A DNA stretch of 12,216 bases from Pseudomonadota bacterium (GTDB lineage Bacteria > Pseudomonadota > Alphaproteobacteria > Caulobacterales > Caulobacteraceae), in NCBI GenBank assembly GCA_023436945.1, contig JAEZHG010000074.1:1-12216 (forward strand), in the 5' to 3' direction. The translations under genes were made by a program, and so were the position numbers. Positions 8,601-12,216 of the stretch are shown here, one piece after another; the stretch's first letter is position 1, and each line of letters opens with the position of its first letter. The notes beneath the pieces were generated by a model. It did not search any database and was not told the DNA's origin. It worked only from the letters and a program-made list of their open reading frames with translations.

Positions 8601-8997
8601 CATCATCCGAAGTCAGACCCTCAAAAGGTGCGGGCTCGAGTACACCGGTTGAGTAAACAGGCATCGGCCCGTCCACATTGGCACGGGCGGTCTCCATCAT
8701 GACCAGGCCGCCCTTGTCATCCATCAGCAGCAGCTGACGCACAGCGGGGCCTTCATAGAAGTTGTTCAGGCGGATGACCTCGCCGGAAGAATCGACAACT
8801 ACCAGATCCTTACCTTCGCGGATCATGGTGGCGACGGTACCTGCATACATGCGCAGGTAAATCTTCTCAGCAGATGCGACGTCGAGGCTTCCGGCCGCTT
8901 TTATCGTGGAAGCAGCCGATACGGGCTGCGTGCTGGTTGCCAGCTTGGCGTCAACATTCATGGCTTTAGCAGCGGGGGGCTGCATCGAGAGCTCCAT
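2695..8997 (-). CDS. Giant RTX/BapA-type secreted adhesin with C-terminal helical repeat array
   Basis: This 2100-residue protein has an acidic, Gly/Asp/Thr-rich composition and only one cysteine noticed (C1931). Domain order: a BapA-type prefix (about 42-103); a hydrophobic Gly/Ala segment (139-157) and Pro-rich linker; Ig-like domains (about 175-672); a T1SS-143-like domain (676-798); a conserved module (about 940-1015); RTX nonapeptides (1096-1146); a VCA0849-type T1SS target domain (1146-1267); a second copy of the module (about 1344-1420); nine 56-residue helical units (1501-2007); a Met-rich tail. These features indicate a biofilm adhesin exported by type I secretion, and a HlyD-type adaptor is encoded upstream. 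RTX repeats would fold on binding calcium outside the cell. ATG 8997 has only a weak ribosome site; M5 (8985) has GGAG 6 nt upstream and may be the real start. The gene ends at a strong terminator. The target domain is normally the C-terminus, so the 833-residue extension is odd. Confidence 0.9.
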   Translation of the reverse strand: MELSMQPPAAKAMNVDAKLATSTQPVSAASTIKAAGSLDVASAEKIYLRMYAGTVATMIREGKDLVVVDSSGEVIRLNNFYEGPAVRQLLLMDDKGGLVMMETARANVDGPMPVYSTGVLEPAPFEGLTSDDGNGNNGAMIAAGVGLAAALYALVNGDDDGPKLPPEPPAPPGDTTPPAAPTDVAFNADGSKLTGSAEPNSSITVRNAAGQVIGTGTTNASGRFEVSLNPPLINKEPVTVTATDAANNVSPPANAIAPDLTPPAAATNLDVSDDGTILTGEGEAGAKVTVTGPDGSTIGTGTVNADGTFTVTLSPPQIEGQTVRVVLQDDAGNNSPPASTLAPDLSEPEPAPAPTIAVPEAADGITPEERADGIQVEVTLPSGRVVGDRVVVEIANGANAEHVLTAADIAAGKVTVTLPGNLPLGTYSVSAVLVDAAGVSSARSAPISFEILPAAGSPATPQILFDDVTADDVLNLEESQGSVTLSGSLQHPSGVTDSFKAGDKIEITAGGTTYRTTVAADGTWSVSVRGSDLVTGSVSARAFATGPDGVVRPVDATNSFGVDIVPPSNNAPTLSVPAAADGIVDEAELTAGLNAVVGLPTGVAAGDVLVLNITVGGAVTTINHTVTAADLSSGTVNLALGSAFTDGNYVITAFIRDPAGNRTPSASVSFEIDTVDLDVGTSTANVSEADPSVIASGQITIDDATAAATISLSGPTGTFTSRGEPITWSNAPNGDLVGTAGGRTVVTVTIDADGRYTVRISSGLDHPVGSNTLTVPITVTVRDGTDVANGTINVNVTDGGPTVSAPLTITPTQPGGESGTLVTDMGLDGGYMESVTVDGLTFTYSPASGSVSVSGSSTTVLSHSFANGKLTVTTIRGETVEIDMKTGDYSVDVTGRGAQAPANDSPFASMSDAGGLLGLVNADVFGIFKLEEKQFFTASDANNDLKTIELTYFSAVSLSGLRFIFDEKLAAELGIKVTQAGYWAVLPGYNKIIIEAVDGGTLDNWKINEFLGTMTLGGGISPVAQIDLISTLTIKATDAQGNVAEKTDFKLADASVGAPLIGTVLPSEFINGSDAGDTITASDGPTGAGLNNRIYGHGGNDRLEGGKGNDILRGGSGDDILLGGDGSDVLIGGTGTDTMTGGAGMDIFRFERGDQINAAGVVTDVILDFNNAAISQEGDVLDLADLLQGEGRVGKSAGNLSNFLHFELTADGTLIHISSNGGYANGFNNGATDQRILLKGVDLVTGFDSDIAIINDLLAANKLLVDAKTSADPSSHGNLQIGGTVVDGDGDRGSTSVVVDGSNLGTSAGNTAPTIGAEAENTLAVIGGSLLGYNLSSQDLLVADANNNLSKVTVEYAPLLVANLSALTFGYDANLAAALGYEVRVTQSEGVLGLIAPRAKIEIFSATGEPLDNADINAFLKTVHVTDAQGGLLSSSLLSVGLLNAINLTAEDIWGASSTKVIGSFLDVNMLNSIGGGLAGFAPLSVFNAIEWLGDNVGNGAVTDFSDVIRSYFADGVITPGEVADFSGRVRAFWNEALDASPLSEMADRIRDAFDTNAVKDFADRFQNYLETGWQSSHIADFIARAQQHIEGKLSGTYFGDWLENAREYLSAEAIQAFTARVQAELTARFADKAAAAAEFANLVKADLQGMFDGSYLSDWVVHLREHLSPAAVQNFAEAKRAALADGFDADDVRAFIADAQAHIDASLSGTALGAISVQLRDYLRASAVADFAAEVQAYLAANYGNSRLAQFANHVKAQLEAGLAGTRLGEMVEHLRGHFNAEAVAEFANDLRAHFAGGIDHFEIADFVARARAHIESKLDGSYLSDFKGRLGEYLSADAIVEFANDVQNYLSLRFGGSHIADFAARVKAHLEAGFENANLGEISARIHEYLQGSALADFAADLQGYLAGGIDASDVQAFVVKVQDYLADCFADSHLGSLADFAQQYLSTSAIIDFAGRLQSYLETNSGFTFASNFASQVKTYLETAFENSNLSDLADHIRGKLGLAIDGSDLDDFFSDVQDHLGGLLGGLGEWAEQVSMDDIGVTWLVELADWDGAGEPDALQASGTAFSANYEPQLNLPAYMSMPMQIPEDDMMPMSI
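2698..2751 (-). other. Met-rich, acidic C-terminal tail of the giant protein
   Basis: The last 18 residues (2083-2100 region) contain six or more Met together with Pro and the acidic cluster EDDMM, ending MSI. Because type I signals lie at the extreme C-terminus, this tail may serve as, or extend, an export signal. It does not resemble the common hydrophobic ending that follows RTX repeats. The function is unknown. Confidence 0.5.
2977..4497 (-). repeat. Nine tandem 56-residue (about 168-bp) helical repeat units
   Basis: Residues 1501-2007 divide into nine units of 57, 56, 58 and six times 56 residues, with starts at nt 4497, 4326, 4158, 3984, 3816, 3648, 3480, 3312 and 3144. Each unit opens with A[VIL]xxFA and contains three amphipathic, probably helical stretches spaced about 21, 20 and 15 residues. 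The first two resemble each other (for example AVADFAAEVQAYL and LAQFANHVKAQL); the third is of the type LGEMVEHLRGHF. Units 6 and 7 share 20 of 56 residues by eye, so the array is old and not a recent DNA duplication. A partial tenth unit (SDLDDFFSDVQDHL) follows. I do not recognise the family. A helical rod, solenoid or lipid-surface binder is possible. Confidence 0.88.
4710..4968 (-). repeat. Second copy of a conserved module, after the secretion target domain
   Basis: About residues 1344-1430, beginning VADANNNLSKVTVEY and including LAAALGYEVRVTQ and LDNADINAFLKT. It matches the copy at 5950-6180 in order and spacing of motifs (DANN[ND]L, LAA[AE]LG, VTQ, LDN..IN.FL). Probably a beta-sandwich module of cadherin/Ig-like type; no family name can be given with confidence. 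Confidence 0.7.
5197..5562 (-). other. T1SS VCA0849-type secretion target domain (internal)
   Basis: Residues 1146-1267 follow the RTX repeats and contain the typical succession DIFRFERGD, VTDVILDFN, GDVLDLADLLQGE, NFLHFELTADGTLIHIS, GATDQRILLKGVDL and IINDLLAANKLLVD. In known type I secreted proteins this domain forms the end of the chain, with only a few residues after it. Here about 830 residues follow. Confidence 0.85.
5560..5712 (-). repeat. RTX calcium-binding nonapeptide repeats
   Basis: Residues 1096-1146 hold about five to six GGxGxDxLx-type repeats in a row (GHGGNDRLE, GGKGNDILR, GGSGDDILL, GGDGSDVLI, GGTGTDTMT, GGAGMDIF). Such repeats form a calcium-bound beta-roll outside the cell and are a hallmark of type I secretion substrates. 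Confidence 0.95.
5950..6180 (-). repeat. First copy of a conserved module, before the RTX block
   Basis: About residues 940-1016, beginning DANNDLKTIELTYF and including LAAELGIKVTQ and LDNWKINEFLGTM. It is paralogous to the module at 4710-4968, so the two copies bracket the RTX and secretion target domains. Confidence 0.7.
6604..6972 (-). other. T1SS-143-like (VCBS/cadherin-like) domain of the giant protein
   Basis: Residues 676-798 read VSEADPSVIASGQITIDD, SLSGPTGTFTSRGEPITWS, VVTVTIDADGRYTVRIS, LDHPVGSNTLTVPITVTVRDG and GTINVNVTDGGP. This succession is typical of the T1SS-143 repeat found in large RTX adhesins, here present as a single recognisable copy. Confidence 0.7.
6980..8475 (-). other. 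Ig-like domain region of the giant protein
   Basis: Residues about 175-672 hold at least five Ig-like domains. Two BapA-type units lie in tandem (opening TTPPAAPTDVAFNADGSKLT and TPPAAATNLDVSDDGTILT). Two further units share the opening VPxAADGI and the LPxGxxxGD, VLTAADI/TVTAADL and YxVxAxxxDxAG motifs (about 356-449 and 575-672), with a different Ig-like unit between them. They probably form a stalk projecting the distal part from the cell. Confidence 0.75.
8689..8874 (-). other. BapA-type N-terminal prefix domain
   Basis: Residues about 42-103, with IYLRMYAGTVATMIREGKDL, SGEVIRLNNFYE and LLLMDDKGGLVMME, resemble the prefix domain at the N-terminus of BapA-like biofilm proteins. It is followed by a hydrophobic Gly/Ala stretch at 139-157. 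In type I substrates the N-terminus leaves the cell last, so this region may hold the protein at the outer membrane. That role is inferred. Confidence 0.75.
8992..8995 (-). promoter_or_regulatory. Ribosome site favouring a start at M5 of the giant protein
   Basis: GGAG (8995-8992) lies 6 nt before the in-frame ATG at 8985. The upstream ATG at 8997 has only AAAG 3 nt ahead, and the GGAG overlaps it. The second ATG is therefore the better start on ribosome site grounds; the protein would be 2096 residues. Confidence 0.5.
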
Positions 8998-9111
8998 TGT
9001 CTTTATATTGCCCAGATTGCGGCAAACTTGACCGATAGAACTTTACAGAACGGCGATATGTTGCTGCGTAAAAATACTAGGTAACCCTACTTAATCTCTT
9101 GTTATGTAAGG

Positions 9112-9141
9112 ATTATATGCAGCGCACGGCTATATAGTCCC
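9112..9141 (-). promoter_or_regulatory. Candidate promoter of the giant adhesin gene
   Basis: On the minus strand TATAAT (9117-9112) is a perfect -10. The best -35 at 18 bp is GGGACT (9141-9136), only 3/6 to consensus. The near-palindrome CTATATAG (9130-9137) covers the spacer and -35 edge. A perfect -10 with a poor -35 suggests that an activator is needed; the LuxR-type protein encoded just upstream is the obvious candidate. The start would lie near 9105. Confidence 0.45.
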
Positions 9142-9216
9142 TCCGGTAGTGGGCTGTTACAATCTGGCTAGGTATATGGCACTTAAGAGGAAATTTTCTG
9201 GCCGTACGGGGAACTA

Positions 9217-9245
9217 CCTACGGCGATTAACCGTATCGCCATAGG
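9217..9245. promoter_or_regulatory. Inverted repeat, candidate operator or RNA hairpin
   Basis: CCTACGGCGAT (9217-9227) pairs with ATCGCCATAGG (9235-9245) with one mismatch in 11, around TAACCGT. It lies about 100 bp upstream of the candidate -10. No T-run follows on either strand, so a terminator is unlikely. Confidence 0.4.
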
Positions 9246-9264
9246 GATAGGACCTTGCGGAATT

Positions 9265-9302
9265 CGGGATTTTTACCGCCCAAAAAGCCGATAAAATTCC
9301 CG
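9265..9302 (-). terminator. Weak candidate terminator after the LuxR-type gene
   Basis: CGGGATTTTTA (9265-9275) pairs with TAAAATTCCCG (9292-9302) with one mismatch, 12 nt after the regulator stop at 9315. The stem is AT-rich in the middle, the loop is 16 nt, and no clean T-run follows, so it may only slow the polymerase or protect the 3' end. Confidence 0.3.
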
Positions 9303-9314
9303 TTACACGCGTAA

Positions 9315-11180
9315 TCAGGCAAAATCTCCCGATTCAGATGCAATGCGCACAAGCTCCGCCAGAGACTTGGCACCCAAGCGGTCCATCAGGTGTGCGCGGT
9401 GGGATTCAACCGTGCGCGGGCTGAGCTTCAGCTTCAGGGCAATGCTCTTGTTCGTGCCACCCGCGACCAGACCTTCCAACACCTGACGCTCGCGTTTGCT
9501 GAGCGTTGCGAGACGGTCTTTCTGCGTCGAAGGCGACGGCTGCGGCGCGGTTGGAGAAACCTGATCGTGGCGCACACCGGCCACAGCCTTGCGGATGGCC
9601 TCGGTGATGATGCGCGGCCCCGCCGAGGCTGACAGCACATCCATAGCCCCCATCCGCATCAGGCGCACAATCGTCTCCAGCGGATAGTTCTGGGTTCCGG
9701 TCACCAGCCACGGCACGCCGCGTGTGGACATGCCCAGCTCCTCCAGCACCACCATAAGACGGGTCGGATCACTAGGGGCCTGGAAGATCACCGCGCCCGG
9801 TTGCAGGTCACGCGCCACGGCCACGAAGGTGCCCGCATCGTCAAACTGGAGCAGGCGCACCTGATCCTGAAGCAGGGCCGTGCGGCGGGCTTCGAAATCC
9901 TGAACCTCGGGGCCGCCCACGCGCACCCAATAGGCGCGCTGTTCCTGACGATGACCAACGGGACGGAACAGGCCGCCAATACGCATGACCTGACCATCGG
10001 CATATTGTTCCGACTGTCCGATCGGGAAGGCAGAGATAGCGATAGCCGAATAGTCCTCGGTCGGATTGGCAAGACCCAGCGTCAGGTGCACCGCCTCTCC
10101 GCTGCGCACGCGGGCCGGTACAGACATGGCCAGATCGCGCTCTTCGGGGCGGATAGAACTGCACCACTCGCTCCACGTCACAGGCTGCCCCTGAAGCAGG
10201 GGTGCCCAGTGCTGGCGGGTGCGCGGATCAAGCGGGCGCATGCCCTTCGCGTCGGCATCCATGGTCCAGATCAGGTCGTCGCGAGCCGGAACGATATCCG
10301 CTGGCGGGCGTGCAGCGATCCAGCCGCCTTGCCAGTCGTCAATCGGAATACCGGTGCCGAGCCATGAACTGATATGGCCTTCGCTGTTGAAGATCGGCTC
10401 GAACTTCAAGCGGTGCCAGACGAACTCGCCATCGCCGCCCTTGAGCGGAAGGTGCATGGCAAAGCCGTGGCGATCTTCATTATGCTCATCAAAGGCCGCG
10501 CCCAGTGCAACACAGTCATGCGCCTCCAGCCACAGCGCCCAACTGCCTTCATTGTCGGCATCGGCACCCTGATAATCGATGGCGCGCTTGTTCATCCATA
10601 CGGGCATGCCACCGGCCGCACAGCGCCACAGAAGGCTCGGCGTCTGGTCCATAAGGGCCGACAGGGTCTCCTGACTGCTGCTCAGGGCACGCTCGGCCAG
10701 AACGCGGCGGGTCTGTGGTTCCAATGACAGGATCCGCGAGGGCTGGCCTTCTTCCTGAAGGTTCCAGCTGTGCAGATGCCAGTAGGTCAGCGGCGTCTCG
10801 CCAACGCCTTGCAGCGGCAGGGTCACGTCCCCGCGCTTGGTCGCGCCATCAATCCACGGGCGCAGCGGCGAGGTCTTGGCGACCACACCACCGAAGGACA
10901 GGTTGCCCATCCCCGGCAGGGCCGCAAAGGCGTCGTTGAAATAGATGCGCTCTTCATGGCCCCAGACTACGGCCATGGCCAAAGGCGAAGGCAGGATGAC
11001 ACGCAGCGTGGCCTGTAGCCCGCCAGAGGCTTCACGCCCCTGCTCGCTGCTCATCTTTTCCAGATGGCTAAGCTCCATGGCCAGTTCACGTAGGCCGTCA
11101 CGCTGGAGCGCGAGAGCGCCAGTGGTCGAGACATAAGGGGCTTTGCCCTGCGAAGCGGTATGGGTTTTCTTGTCCGTCAT
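9315..11180 (-). CDS. PAS / pseudo-receiver / LuxR-type transcriptional regulator
   Basis: The 621-residue protein is soluble and predicted cytoplasmic. Three PAS-like segments lie at about 55-155 (LAMAVVWGHEERIYFNDAF), 168-282 (TPSLLWRCAAGGMPVWMNKR and EFVWHRLKFEPIFNSEGHI) and 300-410. Residues 438-537 resemble a FixJ-type receiver (PWLVTGTQNY, RMGAMDVLS, EAIRKAVAG), but the phosphorylated Asp position reads FQAP and the Lys position reads SAS, so it is probably not phosphorylated. A Pro/Ser-rich linker leads to a LuxR helix-turn-helix (556-621: LSKRERQVLEGL, TNKSIALKLKLSPRTVESHR). The ligand or cofactor of the PAS domains is unknown. It is encoded 49 nt after the HlyD-type adaptor and upstream of the adhesin on the same strand, so adhesin control is the natural guess. 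The ribosome site is weak (TAGGT before ATG 11180). Confidence 0.85.
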   Translation of the reverse strand: MTDKKTHTASQGKAPYVSTTGALALQRDGLRELAMELSHLEKMSSEQGREASGGLQATLRVILPSPLAMAVVWGHEERIYFNDAFAALPGMGNLSFGGVVAKTSPLRPWIDGATKRGDVTLPLQGVGETPLTYWHLHSWNLQEEGQPSRILSLEPQTRRVLAERALSSSQETLSALMDQTPSLLWRCAAGGMPVWMNKRAIDYQGADADNEGSWALWLEAHDCVALGAAFDEHNEDRHGFAMHLPLKGGDGEFVWHRLKFEPIFNSEGHISSWLGTGIPIDDWQGGWIAARPPADIVPARDDLIWTMDADAKGMRPLDPRTRQHWAPLLQGQPVTWSEWCSSIRPEERDLAMSVPARVRSGEAVHLTLGLANPTEDYSAIAISAFPIGQSEQYADGQVMRIGGLFRPVGHRQEQRAYWVRVGGPEVQDFEARRTALLQDQVRLLQFDDAGTFVAVARDLQPGAVIFQAPSDPTRLMVVLEELGMSTRGVPWLVTGTQNYPLETIVRLMRMGAMDVLSASAGPRIITEAIRKAVAGVRHDQVSPTAPQPSPSTQKDRLATLSKRERQVLEGLVAGGTNKSIALKLKLSPRTVESHRAHLMDRLGAKSLAELVRIASESGDFA

Positions 11181-11229
11181 ACAACCTAGGTATAACGACG
11201 GTATTCAAGATTCAGTTTCGTAAGTTGGT

Positions 11230-12216
11230 TTACGTAAGACGCGCTTTTAGTAACGGTTTCAGCAGATAGCTGAGCACGCTACGTCGTCCGGACTGGATAT
11301 CCACCTGCGCCACCATGCCCGGCCGGATCGGCAACCGCTCGCCGTTCTTTTCAAGCCATGCGCTGTCTGTGCGGATCAGCACACTGTAATAGGCCATCTT
11401 CCCGCGCGGGGTGTCCTCTTCCAGCGTATCCTCGCTGATCTGCTCCACACGACCCGAAAGGTCGCCATAGATGGTGAAGTCATAGGCGCTGATCTTCACG
11501 CTGGCGGGCATGCCCTCGCGGATGAAGGCGACGTCACGAGGCTGGACGCGGGCCTCGACCAGAAGCTGGTCGTCGACGGGTGTCAACTGCATGATCGGCT
11601 CGCCCGGCTGGACGACGCCGCCACGGGTGGTGACCATGATCTCGTTGACGCGGGCGCGAACAGGGGCCGTCAGGCGCGTGCGCTGTAGCTGGTCGCGGCG
11701 CTGGTTCAGGATTTCGGTCTGTGCCGCCAACTCGGCCTTCTTGGTCGCAAGCTCGGCATAGGCTTCTTGCATATAGGTGTTTCGCACCTCGGTCTGGCGT
11801 CCCGTCAGGGCGGCGATGTCCTTCCCCAGTCGCAGCCCCTCGACCTCGCTGACCACGCCGCGCTGGGCCAAGGGCGTCACTATATTCAGTTGTCGCTGGG
11901 CATAGCCTGTCTCGGAGGACAGGGCCGCCAGCGTCGCATTCAGGTTCTGGCGACGCGCACGGAACAGGGACAGCTCGGAAGCGATGACCGGATCCCCCGC
12001 AGGGATACTGTCGGGGAAGTTGATGCTGGTCGCACCCAGAACCTCGGCCTCAAGACGGGCGATGGCAGCCGTCAGTGCCTTCACCTGTGATGCGGTTTCC
12101 TGAGTGGCGGTGGTGAAACGGGTGTCGTCCAACTGGGCCAGTGGCTGACCGGCATCGACCACCTGTCCCTCACGGACCAGAAGCTCCTGCAGGATGCCGC
12201 CCTCAAGGCTCTGGAT
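11230..12216 (-). CDS. HlyD-family periplasmic adaptor of a type I secretion system (5' end cut off)
   Basis: The reading frame stays open to the window edge; 328 residues are visible and the N-terminal membrane helix lies outside. The frame enters with IQSLEGGILQELLVREGQ, the classic lipoyl-half motif of HlyD-type adaptors, then a long helical hairpin (about residues 35-180 of the visible part), the return motif LTAPVRARVNEIMV with TRGGVVQPGEPIMQLTP, the beta-barrel segment VEARVQPRDVAFIREG and AYDFTIYGDLSGRV, and the C-terminal RPGMVAQVDIQSGRRSVLSYLLKPL. Such adaptors join an ABC transporter to a TolC-like outer membrane channel. An ABC transporter is expected just beyond the window edge. 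The giant RTX protein downstream is the likely substrate. The GTG at 12162 is an internal codon, not the start. Confidence 0.93.
   Translation of the reverse strand: MQSLEGGILQELLVREGQVVDAGQPLAQLDDTRFTTATQETASQVKALTAAIARLEAEVLGATSINFPDSIPAGDPVIASELSLFRARRQNLNATLAALSSETGYAQRQLNIVTPLAQRGVVSEVEGLRLGKDIAALTGRQTEVRNTYMQEAYAELATKKAELAAQTEILNQRRDQLQRTRLTAPVRARVNEIMVTTRGGVVQPGEPIMQLTPVDDQLLVEARVQPRDVAFIREGMPASVKISAYDFTIYGDLSGRVEQISEDTLEEDTPRGKMAYYSVLIRTDSAWLEKNGERLPIRPGMVAQVDIQSGRRSVLSYLLKPLLKARLT

Larger units (their letters stand above)
8998..9314. other. AT-rich intergenic control region between regulator and giant gene
   Basis: These 317 bp contain no convincing gene. They are visibly richer in A and T than the flanks. 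They hold a candidate promoter for the giant gene, two inverted repeats and two copies of the motif TACCTAG, each listed separately. If the promoter is right, the leader is about 105-120 nt. No known riboswitch was recognised. Confidence 0.7.

Noticed and set aside
11181..11229. Separate promoter for the LuxR-type gene in the 49-bp gap
   Set aside because: I found no convincing -35/-10 pair at proper spacing; co-transcription with the adaptor gene is simpler, though a promoter inside the adaptor gene cannot be excluded.
12160..12162. GTG as the start of the HlyD-type gene
   Set aside because: The frame continues upstream to the window edge and encodes the typical IQSLEGG motif, so the gene is cut by the window and GTG is an internal Val.

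Overview
The window looks like a chromosomal segment of a GC-rich alphaproteobacterium, possibly near Caulobacterales or Rhodobacterales. The evidence is a BigR/Blh-type sulfide module, a BapA/RTX-type giant secreted protein with a HlyD-family adaptor, and GC-rich codon choice. The taxonomic call is inference. No transposase, integrase, phage gene or CRISPR array was seen.

Region 1 (1-46) is the 3' part of a class II tRNA, most likely tRNA-Leu.

Region 2 (62-2675) is a sulfide/persulfide detoxification module. A persulfide dioxygenase of the Blh/ETHE1 type (62-931, minus) is divergent from a BigR/SqrR-type ArsR repressor (1003-1323, plus). The repressor is followed at 2-6 nt spacing by a YgaP-like membrane rhodanese (1330-1851) and a TauE/SafE-type exporter (1854-2642). 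The short divergent region carries nested palindromes over both candidate promoters, as expected for autoregulation by a thiol switch. Likely flow: persulfide is oxidised to sulfite by Blh, the rhodanese moves sulfane sulfur, and the TSUP protein exports sulfite or a related anion. A strong hairpin at 2644-2675 ends this operon and the convergent giant gene.

Region 3 (2695-12216, all minus strand) is a type I secretion and giant surface protein locus. In transcription order it has a HlyD-family periplasmic adaptor (cut by the window edge), a 621-residue cytoplasmic regulator (three PAS-like domains, a degenerate receiver-like domain, a LuxR helix-turn-helix), a 317-bp AT-rich control region, and a 2100-residue secreted protein. 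The giant protein starts with a BapA-type prefix domain, continues with Ig-like and T1SS-143-like domains, then an RTX block and a VCA0849-type secretion target domain. Unusually, about 830 more residues follow that target domain, including nine tandem 56-residue helical units (1501-2007) that I do not recognise, and a Met-rich tail. The likely picture is a LapA/BapA-like biofilm adhesin exported by the T1SS and controlled by the adjacent LuxR-type protein. A shared TACCTAG motif upstream of both the regulator and the adhesin fits that picture but is untested.

The strongest candidates for something undescribed are the 56-residue helical repeat array placed downstream of the secretion target domain, and the PAS/pseudo-receiver/LuxR regulator embedded between adaptor and adhesin.
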